This document shows, piece by piece, positions 7,965 to 15,215 of a stretch of DNA of 22,181 nucleotides. The DNA comes from UBA7239 sp035430165. Its GTDB lineage: Bacteria > Pseudomonadota > Gammaproteobacteria > Pseudomonadales > UBA7239. Location of the stretch: NCBI GenBank assembly GCA_035430165.1, contig DAOMGE010000044.1, positions 1 through 22,181 on the forward strand, written 5' to 3'. The position numbers and the translations under genes were made by a program. The first letter of the stretch is position 1. Each line of letters opens with the position of its first letter. The notes below the pieces were generated by a model, which was not told where the DNA came from, did no database searches, and was given only the letters and a program-made list of their open reading frames with translations.

Positions 7965-8656
7965 GTTTTACCGCCTGTCACTGCCGGTGTCGGCAAAGCT
8001 TGTGTGGATTGGGTAGCGTCTGCCTGTTTCATCTCGATATTCTGGCGACGCTCCGGAGTGCCGGATTCATCCAGTGCCTTGAGCGCATCAGCGTAAGCTT
8101 CTCGCGCGAGATCTGCCTTGCCCTGTGCAAGCAAAAGGTCTCCACGCAGCTCTGAAAAATCTGACTTCCAGGCGCCACTATCCTTCACCTCCGACAACGT
8201 AGCCAAAGCAACGTCATATTGGGCCTGCGCATATTGCACCTGGGCCGTGCGCAGACGGAGCAAGGGAATCAGGGCCGCATCCGGCTTGTGATCTGATGCC
8301 CAGTTGAGTAACTCGATGGCACGAGGAAAATCCTTGGCAGCCACAGCCTCCTTCGACAGATGCAGTGAAGCAAAAATAGCGTAGACCGTACCGGGGTAAT
8401 CCTTACGCAATTGTTCTGCAATCGCAGTTACCCTGGTTTTGTCCAACGGTTGCGCCCCTTCCTGTCTGGAGGGCACCATCTGCTGATAAAGATCAGCTGC
8501 CGCCTCGATTTTCGACTGCTGGTAACCATGCCACCATGCCCACCCAAAATAGCCGACAAGTGCAATGCAAACTCCAGCCACCATGGACCGGCCGTTCTCC
8601 TGCCACCATTTTTTCAGAATCTCGATTTGTTCTTCTTCACTGCGGTAGTCCGCCAT
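7961..8656 (-). CDS. yfgM: YfgM-like ancillary SecYEG translocon protein
   Basis: YfgM is a single-span inner-membrane protein that associates with SecYEG and the periplasmic chaperone PpiD. A cytoplasmic N-terminus (YRSEEEQIEILKKWWQENG) leads into one membrane helix at about 24-42, then a periplasmic alpha-helical TPR-like domain (TPR_21 type). Length is 231 residues (206 in E. coli); the extra is mostly a low-complexity Thr/Gln/Pro tail. The ATG has GAGGGG about 6 nt upstream. It lies between hisS and bamB as in E. coli. Confidence 0.93.
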   Translation of the reverse strand: MADYRSEEEQIEILKKWWQENGRSMVAGVCIALVGYFGWAWWHGYQQSKIEAAADLYQQMVPSRQEGAQPLDKTRVTAIAEQLRKDYPGTVYAIFASLHLSKEAVAAKDFPRAIELLNWASDHKPDAALIPLLRLRTAQVQYAQAQYDVALATLSEVKDSGAWKSDFSELRGDLLLAQGKADLAREAYADALKALDESGTPERRQNIEMKQADATQSTQALPTPAVTGGKT

Positions 8657-8688
8657 ATCTATCCCCTCATGAAATCCGGAGAACCGGA

Positions 8689-9954
8689 TCAGACCAGCTG
8701 TTCACGCAAAAAGGCGCCCAGTGTAGCAAAAGGTACCCGCTCTTGTTCGCGCTCCTGACGGAGAAACTTGACGGTTGCCACTTCTCCAGCCACCTCATCT
8801 TCACCCAGGATCACTGCCAGCTGGGCGCCACTCTTGTCAGCACGCTTGAACTGGTTCTTGAAACTGCCACCACCACAGTGCATCTGCACAGCATGGCAAG
8901 GCAAGGCATCGCGGCAATGCTCAGCCAGTATCAATGCCTCAGCAAGTACATCCCCAACCACTACAATGTAGACATCAGCATCCACGACAACCTGATCGCC
9001 CTCTGTCGCCAGCAACAGTGCCAACCGCTCAATCCCCATGGCAAAACCGAAGGCCGGAGTGGGTCGACCGCCTAACTGCTCAACCAGACCATCATAGCGA
9101 CCACCGGCACAAACAGTGCCTTGAGCGCCCAAAGCAGTGGTGACCCATTCAAAAACTGTCTTGTTGTAATAATCCAGGCCCCTCACCAGTCGAGAATTCA
9201 ACTCAAATGAGACGCCAGCGCGGGATAAGACATTGCATAGCATATCGAAATGCTGGCGAGACTCATCATCAAGCCAGTCTTGCAACACTGGAGCAGTTTC
9301 AAGAATTTTCCGGGTATTCTGATCCTTGCTATCGAGAACGCGCAGTGGATTGCCATGCATACGGCGTTTACTGTCCTCATCAAGCTCCGATTCAAATTTT
9401 TCCAGGTGAGCAACAAGTGCAGCACGGTAATTAGCGCGCGCTGCATTTGAACCCAGTGAATTCAATTGAAGGGACACCTTGTCAACCAGCCCCAGCTCGC
9501 GCCAGAGTCGCGCCGTCAACAACAGCATTTCCGCATCGACGTCCGGCCCGGCGAAACCGAAGGCCTCCACGCCTATCTGGTGAAACTGTCGCAAACGACC
9601 CTTCTGGGGACGTTCATGGCGAAACATGGGGCCGGCATACCAGAGTTTTTGCGTCTGGTTATAGAGCAAACCGTTTTGCTCACAGGCACGCACACAACAA
9701 GCAGTGCCCTCCGGGCGCAACGTGAGGCTGTCCCCATTGCGATCTTCAAAGGTGTACATTTCTTTTTCGACTATATCGGTGACCTCACCGATAGCACGCT
9801 TGAACAGCGCAGTCTGCTCCAGAATCGGGAAACGGATTTCACGATAACCATAACCCTGCAACACATCAGAAATAACCGACTCGATGTATTGCCACAAAGG
9901 GGATTCATGCGGCAGCAAATCATTCATGCCACGTATTGACTGGATCTTGCTCAC
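8689..9954 (-). CDS. hisS: Histidyl-tRNA synthetase
   Basis: HisS charges tRNA-His. It is a class II synthetase. Seen in order: LRPEGTACCVRA (79-90), motif 2 FRHERPQKGRLRQFHQ (111-126), the histidine-specific LVRGLDYY (256-263) and AGGRYDGLVEQLGG (283-296) blocks, and motif 3 with GFAMGIERL (303-311). A C-terminal anticodon-binding domain follows. Length is 421 (424 in E. coli). The start is a GTG at 9954 with AAAGG 6 nt upstream. It sits 13 nt after ispG and 32 nt before yfgM, within the operon. Confidence 0.97.
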   Translation of the reverse strand: MSKIQSIRGMNDLLPHESPLWQYIESVISDVLQGYGYREIRFPILEQTALFKRAIGEVTDIVEKEMYTFEDRNGDSLTLRPEGTACCVRACEQNGLLYNQTQKLWYAGPMFRHERPQKGRLRQFHQIGVEAFGFAGPDVDAEMLLLTARLWRELGLVDKVSLQLNSLGSNAARANYRAALVAHLEKFESELDEDSKRRMHGNPLRVLDSKDQNTRKILETAPVLQDWLDDESRQHFDMLCNVLSRAGVSFELNSRLVRGLDYYNKTVFEWVTTALGAQGTVCAGGRYDGLVEQLGGRPTPAFGFAMGIERLALLLATEGDQVVVDADVYIVVVGDVLAEALILAEHCRDALPCHAVQMHCGGGSFKNQFKRADKSGAQLAVILGEDEVAGEVATVKFLRQEREQERVPFATLGAFLREQLV

Positions 9955-9967
9955 GGAAAACCTTTAC

Positions 9968-11068
9968 TCAAGTCTTAACAATTATCGACGCCTGCTGCGC
10001 CACTTTTTCTCGAATCATCTGTTCAAGCGAATCCACCAGCTGGTCATTCTGTAATTTGACGCTCGGCTTGCCATCCACAAATACCATATTGGCCGGCGAG
10101 CTGCCCGTCAAACCGATATGTGCGACTTTAGCCTCGCCGGGGCCGTTTACATAACAACCGATGATCGCCACATCCAGCGCATCATTAATATCTTCGAGAC
10201 GCGCTTCCAACGCATTGACGGTCTGTATCACATCAAAGTTCTGGCGCGAGCAACTCGGGCAGGCAATGATGTTGATGCCCTTTGTGCGCAAGTGAAGACT
10301 CTTGAGAATATCAAAGCCTACCTTGATCTCTTCAACCGGATCTGCCGCCAGTGAAACACGTATGGTGTCGCCTATACCGTCCATCAGCAAAAGACCCAGA
10401 CCGACCGAGGATTTCACCGTGCCGGAGCGCAAGGCTCCGGCTTCAGTGATCCCCAGATGCAGGGGCTGATCTATTTGTGACGCTATCTTGCGATAGGCAT
10501 CTACAGTCAAAAAAACATCCGACGCTTTCAAGCTTAGCTTGAAATCATGGAAATCCATTTTGTAAAGGATATCGATGTGCCGGAATGCAGATTCAACAAG
10601 TGCGTCCGCATTTGGCTCCCCGTATTTTTTCTGCAAGTCTTTTTCGAGCGAGCCAGCATTGACGCCAACACGAATCGGAATATTCTTTTCACGCGCCTTG
10701 TCGATCACAGCACGCACACGATCTTCGCGACCAATATTACCCGGATTGATCCGCAGGCAATCAACACCGAGATCTGCAACACGCAATGCTATCTTGTAGT
10801 CAAAATGAATATCGGCGACCAATGGCACATTGACCTGTTTGCGGATAAGGCCAAATGCATCTGCTGCCTCCATGGAAGGCACTGAAACACGGACAATATC
10901 TGCACCTACTTTTTCAAGTTTGCGAATCTGTTCGACCGTTGCAGCAACATCGGTTGTTTCCGTATTGGTCATACTCTGCACGGCGATGGGCGCATCGCCA
11001 CCCACCGGCACATTACCAACCATGATCTTGCGAGACTTCCGGCGTTTAATGGGGCTATGCACTAACAT
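9968..11068 (-). CDS. ispG: IspG (GcpE), HMBPP synthase of the MEP pathway
   Basis: IspG converts 2-C-methyl-D-erythritol 2,4-cyclodiphosphate to HMBPP, the penultimate step of MEP isoprenoid synthesis, using a [4Fe-4S] cluster. An N-terminal TIM barrel (QSMTNTETTD, ADIHFDY, RINPGNIG) is followed by the cluster domain with Cys270, Cys273 (CPSCSR) and Cys305 (GCYVNGPGE), plus Glu312, numbers identical to those in E. coli. The length is 366 against 372. Ribosome-binding support is modest (GAGAG 6 nt before the ATG). In relatives rodZ sits directly upstream; here only 77 bp separates ispG from pilW. Confidence 0.97.
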   Translation of the reverse strand: MLVHSPIKRRKSRKIMVGNVPVGGDAPIAVQSMTNTETTDVAATVEQIRKLEKVGADIVRVSVPSMEAADAFGLIRKQVNVPLVADIHFDYKIALRVADLGVDCLRINPGNIGREDRVRAVIDKAREKNIPIRVGVNAGSLEKDLQKKYGEPNADALVESAFRHIDILYKMDFHDFKLSLKASDVFLTVDAYRKIASQIDQPLHLGITEAGALRSGTVKSSVGLGLLLMDGIGDTIRVSLAADPVEEIKVGFDILKSLHLRTKGINIIACPSCSRQNFDVIQTVNALEARLEDINDALDVAIIGCYVNGPGEAKVAHIGLTGSSPANMVFVDGKPSVKLQNDQLVDSLEQMIREKVAQQASIIVKT

Positions 11069-11145
11069 TTTTTACTCTCTGCCTACCTTCAAACCGGCTC
11101 GCACTGATAAATAACTTCTGACATATACTGCGAGCAAAACCACAG

Positions 11146-11946
11146 CTATTTTGAAGCCGCCCACTGCGCATACTCTTTATATTCCGGAGAATCCGGAAAT
11201 TCATTCTTCAGAAAGAGCGCATAGCTGGCCACCCTGTCATCATCCCCGAGTACGTGCATCAGCCTGATACCCAGCCATAATGAACGCGGATTCTGCTCGT
11301 TGTACTTCAGATACTCTTCGTAGTAACGCTTGCTCTCGGCAAAATCACCACGTTCGAACCGGATATCTGCCATCCCGAACAACGCCTTACCATTGGTGGA
11401 GTCGTGCCCGATACTGCGACCGAATGCCTCCTCCGCCTCCTTGTTCTTGCCAATCTGTTTCAGGCACATACCCAGATTGGAAAATGCTCCCGAGCGTTTC
11501 GAATACATTACATCGGCTGATGCTTTTTCAAACATCTTGCAGGCCTCGGGATAACGCTTTTGCGCATAGAGAAAGGTTCCATAATTCAGGTAGCTGGGTG
11601 TATAACTTGACTTGGCACTGATGGCTTTTTTGAATTGCTTCTCTGCGAGATCCATTTCGCCGTCCGCTCGATAATAACCGGCAAGCACATTCAGCATTTC
11701 CGGAGAATTGGGGTCAATAGCCAACCCATTATTAATGGCCCGCAAAGCCTGCTCACGTTTGCCGTCATTCATGTAGCCAACTGCAAGATTTACATAATCA
11801 TTCAGAGCCTTCGTTTTATCCTTCTTGGGATTGGCATCTGCAACAATCTTGCCGTCCCTGGTCGCTTCCGTAACACATCCGCCCAGGGAGAATGCCGCAA
11901 GCATAACAAGCAGCACAAAAAACCTGGCCCGCATAAAAAACACCAT
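11146..11946 (-). CDS. pilW: PilW/PilF-type lipoprotein for type IV pilus biogenesis
   Basis: This lipoprotein family (PilF in Pseudomonas, PilW in Neisseria) drives outer-membrane localisation and multimerisation of the PilQ secretin. A signal peptide ends at the lipobox LGGC with Cys24. About six TPR units follow (for example LAVGYMNDGKREQALRAINN, and LGMCLKQIGKNKEAEEAFGR). The length is 266 residues with the ATG at 11946, chosen over a GTG one codon earlier because AGGAGG lies 6 nt upstream of the ATG. The start overlaps the rlmN stop (TGATG), a coupling signal. Its place between rlmN and ispG matches Pseudomonas. Confidence 0.9.
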   Translation of the reverse strand: MVFFMRARFFVLLVMLAAFSLGGCVTEATRDGKIVADANPKKDKTKALNDYVNLAVGYMNDGKREQALRAINNGLAIDPNSPEMLNVLAGYYRADGEMDLAEKQFKKAISAKSSYTPSYLNYGTFLYAQKRYPEACKMFEKASADVMYSKRSGAFSNLGMCLKQIGKNKEAEEAFGRSIGHDSTNGKALFGMADIRFERGDFAESKRYYEEYLKYNEQNPRSLWLGIRLMHVLGDDDRVASYALFLKNEFPDSPEYKEYAQWAASK

Positions 11947-13112
11947 CACTGACCTCCTTGCACAAATCGCACAACTTCAACAGTAGCTGCATCGTTTACA
12001 CGACGGTAGCGCTCGCTCCGCTGCGTACGGTCATTCACCACACCAGCCAACTGACCACAAGCAGCAGCAATATCATCACCGCGCGTGGTGCGGATCGTGG
12101 TCACGTAACCGGCCTCAATCAAAATATCACGAAAGCGATAAAGATTGTTGTTACTGACACGGCGATAACGGGAACCGGAAAAAGGATTGAACGGGATCAG
12201 GTTGATCTTGCTCGGAATGTCTTTCAGCAAGACAGCCAACTCCCTGGCATGTTCCGGCCTGTCATTAACACCATCAATCAACGTATATTCGATCGTGGCG
12301 CGGCGATTATCAGGTAGCCCGTCCATATAACGTTTGACAGACGCCAACAGCACCGCAATCGGGTACTTCCTGTTGATCGGCACCAGCTGGTCGCGCAAGG
12401 CATCATTGGGTGCATGCAGCGAAAGCGCAAGTGATACATCGGTATACTTACCCAGCTCATCAAGCATCGGTACGACACCCGATGTACTCAGGGTGACACG
12501 GCGCTTCGACAATCCGTAGCCGTTATCTGACATAAAAAGATTTACGGCATCAACCACATTGTGAAAATTCAGCAATGGCTCGCCCATGCCCATCAATACA
12601 ATGTTGGAGATAACTCGGGTGGATTGCGGGCCAAGACTGTTAAATGATCTCGCCGCCAACCATACCTGACCCACAATTTCAGCAGCGGTGAGATCACGCT
12701 GAAAACCCTGTTTACCAGTTGCGCAGAAACTGCAGTCCAGAGAACACCCGACTTGCGAAGAAATACACAAGGTGCCACGGCCTTTTTCAGGAATGAAGAC
12801 TGTTTCGACACAGCTTCCACCAGACACACGGATAAGCCATTTGCGCGTACCATCAGCGGATTCAAACTCTTCGACCAGTTCGGGAGGACGAATTTCGGCA
12901 ACTTCGGCCAGTTTGATGCGCAAAGGTCTGGCGATATTTGACATCAGCTCAAACTGGTCAACGCCGTGCTGGTGTATCCATTTTGCAACTTGCGCCGCCC
13001 GGAATTTTTTCTCACCCATCGCGAGAAAAAATTCCTCCAGCTTCTGCGGGCTCAGACCGAGCAGATTGACCTTGTCGCCAGTCGTGACAACAGTATTGTC
13101 GACCTCACTCAT
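11946..13112 (-). CDS. rlmN: RlmN, radical-SAM methyltransferase for 23S rRNA A2503 and tRNA A37
   Basis: RlmN makes 2-methyladenosine in 23S rRNA and several tRNAs. The radical-SAM cluster motif CSLDCSFC supplies Cys123, Cys127 and Cys130. The two further conserved cysteines of the ping-pong methyl transfer are Cys116 (GTLCISS) and Cys352 (AAACGQLAG). The SAM-binding MGMGEPLLN block and an N-terminal helical domain are present. The length is 388 (384 in E. coli). The ATG at 13112 has GGAGG about 9 nt upstream. It lies 60 bp after ndk, as in related genomes. Confidence 0.97.
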   Translation of the reverse strand: MSEVDNTVVTTGDKVNLLGLSPQKLEEFFLAMGEKKFRAAQVAKWIHQHGVDQFELMSNIARPLRIKLAEVAEIRPPELVEEFESADGTRKWLIRVSGGSCVETVFIPEKGRGTLCISSQVGCSLDCSFCATGKQGFQRDLTAAEIVGQVWLAARSFNSLGPQSTRVISNIVLMGMGEPLLNFHNVVDAVNLFMSDNGYGLSKRRVTLSTSGVVPMLDELGKYTDVSLALSLHAPNDALRDQLVPINRKYPIAVLLASVKRYMDGLPDNRRATIEYTLIDGVNDRPEHARELAVLLKDIPSKINLIPFNPFSGSRYRRVSNNNLYRFRDILIEAGYVTTIRTTRGDDIAAACGQLAGVVNDRTQRSERYRRVNDAATVEVVRFVQGGQ

Positions 13113-13172
13113 GTCTTCACGCCTCCGGGGCGCCTGCTGATCGTGCCGGTATTCTATCTCCGCCAGGGATGT

Positions 13173-13598
13173 TCAGCGGGAATAAATGTCGGTAGCAGGA
13201 AAGAAATAGGCGATTTCACGGGCAGCCGAGGCGGCCGAGTCAGAGCCATGAACCGCGTTGGCGTCGATGCTGTCCGCAAAGTCCGCACGAATAGTGCCGG
13301 CATCTGCTTTCTTTGGATCCGTTGCGCCCATCAGGTTGCGGTTATGAACAATAGCATCCTCACCTTCCAGTACCTGAACCATAACCGGACCGGAAGTCAT
13401 GAAAGAGACCAGATCCTTGAAAAAGCCACGTTCACGATGTTCCGCGTAAAAGCCTTCAGCCTCTGCCTGACTCAGGTGTTTCATGCGCGAAGCAACGATC
13501 TTCAAACCGGCCGTTTCAAAACGGCTGTAAATGGCGCCAATCACATTTTTTGCCACGGCGTCTGGTTTGATGATGGAAAGTGTACGTTCAACAGCCAT
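13173..13598 (-). CDS. ndk: Nucleoside diphosphate kinase
   Basis: Ndk balances NTP and dNTP pools by phosphotransfer through a phosphohistidine. The 141-residue protein begins AVERTLSIIKPDAV and has the active-site block NAVHGSD with His117, plus the NLMGATDPKKADAGTIR substrate loop. I chose the ATG at 13598; the same frame is open upstream to 13820, but those codons show no homology and cover the promoter. GGAG lies about 9 nt before the ATG. It is the first gene of the minus-strand operon that ends with der. Confidence 0.97.
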   Translation of the reverse strand: MAVERTLSIIKPDAVAKNVIGAIYSRFETAGLKIVASRMKHLSQAEAEGFYAEHRERGFFKDLVSFMTSGPVMVQVLEGEDAIVHNRNLMGATDPKKADAGTIRADFADSIDANAVHGSDSAASAAREIAYFFPATDIYSR

Positions 13599-13637
13599 TA
13601 CTACGATCTCCGGGTAAATCAGGTTACTGGAAGTGGA

Positions 13638-13649
13638 CGGCCTAGGCCG
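13638..13649. repeat. 12-bp perfect palindrome in the ndk leader
   Basis: The sequence CGGCCTAGGCCG is its own reverse complement. It lies about 10-20 nt downstream of the probable ndk start point and 40 bp upstream of the ndk ATG. It could be an operator or simply a short chance palindrome. Confidence 0.5.
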
Positions 13650-13664
13650 AAAATCAGGGGCAGC

Positions 13665-13670
13665 ATTATA
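13665..13670 (-). promoter_or_regulatory. Probable ndk operon promoter (-10 TATAAT)
   Basis: A perfect consensus -10 hexamer on the minus strand (13670-13665) would give a start near 13658 and a leader of about 60 nt before ndk. I see no good -35 at 16-18 nt upstream, so it may need an activator. Confidence 0.5.
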
Positions 13671-13677
13671 CGGTGTC

Positions 13678-13706
13678 TTTCCACCATAAGGATATAAACA
13701 GATAAT
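13678..13706 (+). promoter_or_regulatory. Probable sigma-70 promoter for cysH
   Basis: TTTCCA (13678-13683, 4 of 6 consensus) and GATAAT (13701-13706, 5 of 6) are separated by exactly 17 nt. Transcription would begin near 13713, about 60 nt before the cysH ATG. It lies back to back with the ndk promoter, so the two start points are about 55 bp apart. Confidence 0.5.
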
Positions 13707-13773
13707 CTTTTGCATTGGAGGAATAAGCCGGTATCCTTTCGCACCCTTGGAGTACCGGCACACGAACCAGCCC

Positions 13774-14484
13774 ATGAACAACTCGCCCGTCATCGCCACC
13801 AGTACCAATAACAGCGCCAACCTGTCGTTGGCAACGCTGGCCGAGTTGAATGCCTCTTATCAGACGCTGGATTTTGAATCCCGCATCCAGCGGATCTACA
13901 CGGATTTTGCGCCAGGAAAGGTTCTGGTGACCTCATCGTTTGCCGCAACCTCAGCTTACTTTCTTCACATCATCTCGCGCATTCGACCCGAGCAGACTAT
14001 TCATTTCATAGACACCGGCTACCATTTCCCCGAGACGCTGGAATACCGGGACTACCTCAGGCAACTGTTCAACCTGAAAATCGAAGACCTGAAACCCGAT
14101 GCCTACCAGCACGAGTACAGCGAGAAGGAAAGGCTGTATGAAACTGACCCGGACTTCTGTTGCTCAATCAACAAGGTGCAGCCTCTGGATGCCATCAAGG
14201 ACAATTACCACATCTGGGTTTCCAGTCTGATGGGGTGGCAGACAGACAATCGCGCAGAGCTGGATATCTTTGAAGAACGCCACGGCATCATCAAATTCAA
14301 CCCGATGATTGATGTGACGCGCGAGGAGCGCGACGCGTACATCGCCAGACACAAGCTGCCCATGCATCCACTGGTGGCAAAAGGCTATGCCTCTATCGGC
14401 TGCTCACATTGCACCGTACCGGGAGAAGGACGCAAGGGTCGCTGGGTAGGCAAACCCAAAACCGAGTGTGGGTTGCACCTCTAG
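13774..14484 (+). CDS. cysH: CysH-family APS/PAPS reductase with [4Fe-4S] cysteines
   Basis: The family reduces adenylyl sulfate (or PAPS) to sulfite with thioredoxin, in assimilatory sulfate reduction. Seen in the 236-residue product: a modified PP-loop (TSSFAATSAYFLHI, about 53-66), IDTGYHFPET (79-88), CC at 129-130, CxxC at 210-213, and the catalytic ECGLHL end (Cys232). The CC...CxxC set is the cluster ligand pattern of APS reductases, so APS is the likelier substrate. Two motifs differ from the usual proteobacterial form: CC-x-x-N-K in place of CC-x-x-R-K, and SSLMGWQTDNR where SGLRREQ is typical. The ATG at 13774 has no clear ribosome-binding site; a TTG at 13747 would add nine residues. 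No cysDN or sulfite reductase genes are nearby. Confidence 0.88.
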   Translation: MNNSPVIATSTNNSANLSLATLAELNASYQTLDFESRIQRIYTDFAPGKVLVTSSFAATSAYFLHIISRIRPEQTIHFIDTGYHFPETLEYRDYLRQLFNLKIEDLKPDAYQHEYSEKERLYETDPDFCCSINKVQPLDAIKDNYHIWVSSLMGWQTDNRAELDIFEERHGIIKFNPMIDVTREERDAYIARHKLPMHPLVAKGYASIGCSHCTVPGEGRKGRWVGKPKTECGLHL

Positions 14485-14492
14485 GTTCAACC
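14471..14492. repeat. Hairpin spanning the two convergent stop codons
   Basis: A 22-nt interrupted palindrome pairs GGTTG (14471-14475) with CAACC (14488-14492); after one mismatch the inner ACC/GGT also pairs. It contains the cysH TAG and the sulfotransferase TGA. There is no T run on either strand, so it is not a standard terminator. Confidence 0.5.
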
Positions 14493-15215
14493 ATCAAAAC
14501 CGTATCCGAAAAACTTTATATCTTTCTCATAGACCCGACCAACAATATCGCGCATCTCTTCGTCAAAATAGTCACGATAACTTCCACGTGAAGACTGATT
14601 TATTCTTGGCAATACAATGTGTTCACGGCCCAGTTGTGCTGCAATTTTTTTCACATCTTCATCAATCGTCTCGACATGACCGACAAAATCCACAATCAGT
14701 TTTTCATTTTCATCACATAGAAAAAAATACTGGGGCCTGAAAATAATGGGGGCAACTCGCATATCGACTGATGCCAGCCATTCAACAACAAAGGCCCTGA
14801 AACTGCCATAACCATCAACCAGCGCCTTGGTGTTCTTGTCAACCCGCACCGTACTGGACTCGGCCTGCACCACGAAAAAATACGCAGAAACCAGCCTGTC
14901 CCAGGGGTTCCTGACAAAGCCGATTACAAACAGGCGACTGTAGAGTTCAGGGGATAAATCGCGCAGCTCCATCGCCGTATAGTGACCGATACCTTCGAAA
15001 CCATAAAGCGCCTTACCCAGACTCGTCCCGGCTGTCTTGGGGACATGCACCAACAAACAGCCTTTTTCCACATAGACTTTCTTGATCGCACCAAACCCCA
15101 TGTCATTGCGCAACCATTCAGTAAAACGGGAAGGAAAAACTGCAACCAACACCCTTCTTATATCAAGCCGCAGCTGTCTGGGAATTACCAACCAGGCTTT
15201 ATGTAAAATTGTCAT
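14487..15215 (-). CDS. Sulfotransferase family 2 protein, PAPS-dependent
   Basis: The protein should transfer a sulfo group from PAPS to an unknown acceptor, in bacteria usually a surface glycan or lipid. The 5'-phosphosulfate loop is HVPKTAGTSL (57-66) and the 3'-phosphate-binding block is FVRNPWDRLVSAYF (100-113, with Arg102 and Ser110). A C-terminal region ending in KDIKFFGYGFDG is typical of Sulfotransfer_2 proteins. The length of 242 residues is normal for the family. The N-terminus (ILHKAWLVIPRQLRLDIRR) is amphipathic and basic, without a clear signal peptide. The ATG overlaps the miaB stop by 4 nt (ATGA), so it is co-translated with miaB although functionally unrelated. Its 3' end lies two bases from cysH. 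Confidence 0.88.
   Translation of the reverse strand: MTILHKAWLVIPRQLRLDIRRVLVAVFPSRFTEWLRNDMGFGAIKKVYVEKGCLLVHVPKTAGTSLGKALYGFEGIGHYTAMELRDLSPELYSRLFVIGFVRNPWDRLVSAYFFVVQAESSTVRVDKNTKALVDGYGSFRAFVVEWLASVDMRVAPIIFRPQYFFLCDENEKLIVDFVGHVETIDEDVKKIAAQLGREHIVLPRINQSSRGSYRDYFDEEMRDIVGRVYEKDIKFFGYGFDG

Noticed and set aside
13717..13773. GGAGG at 13717-13721 as a ribosome-binding site for an upstream peptide or earlier cysH start
   Set aside because: No start codon lies at suitable spacing, and it would sit only a few bases from the predicted transcript start.
13599..13820. A 74-codon N-terminal extension of Ndk
   Set aside because: The extension has no homology, covers the promoter region and runs into cysH on the other strand; ndk proteins start at MAVERTLSIIKP.
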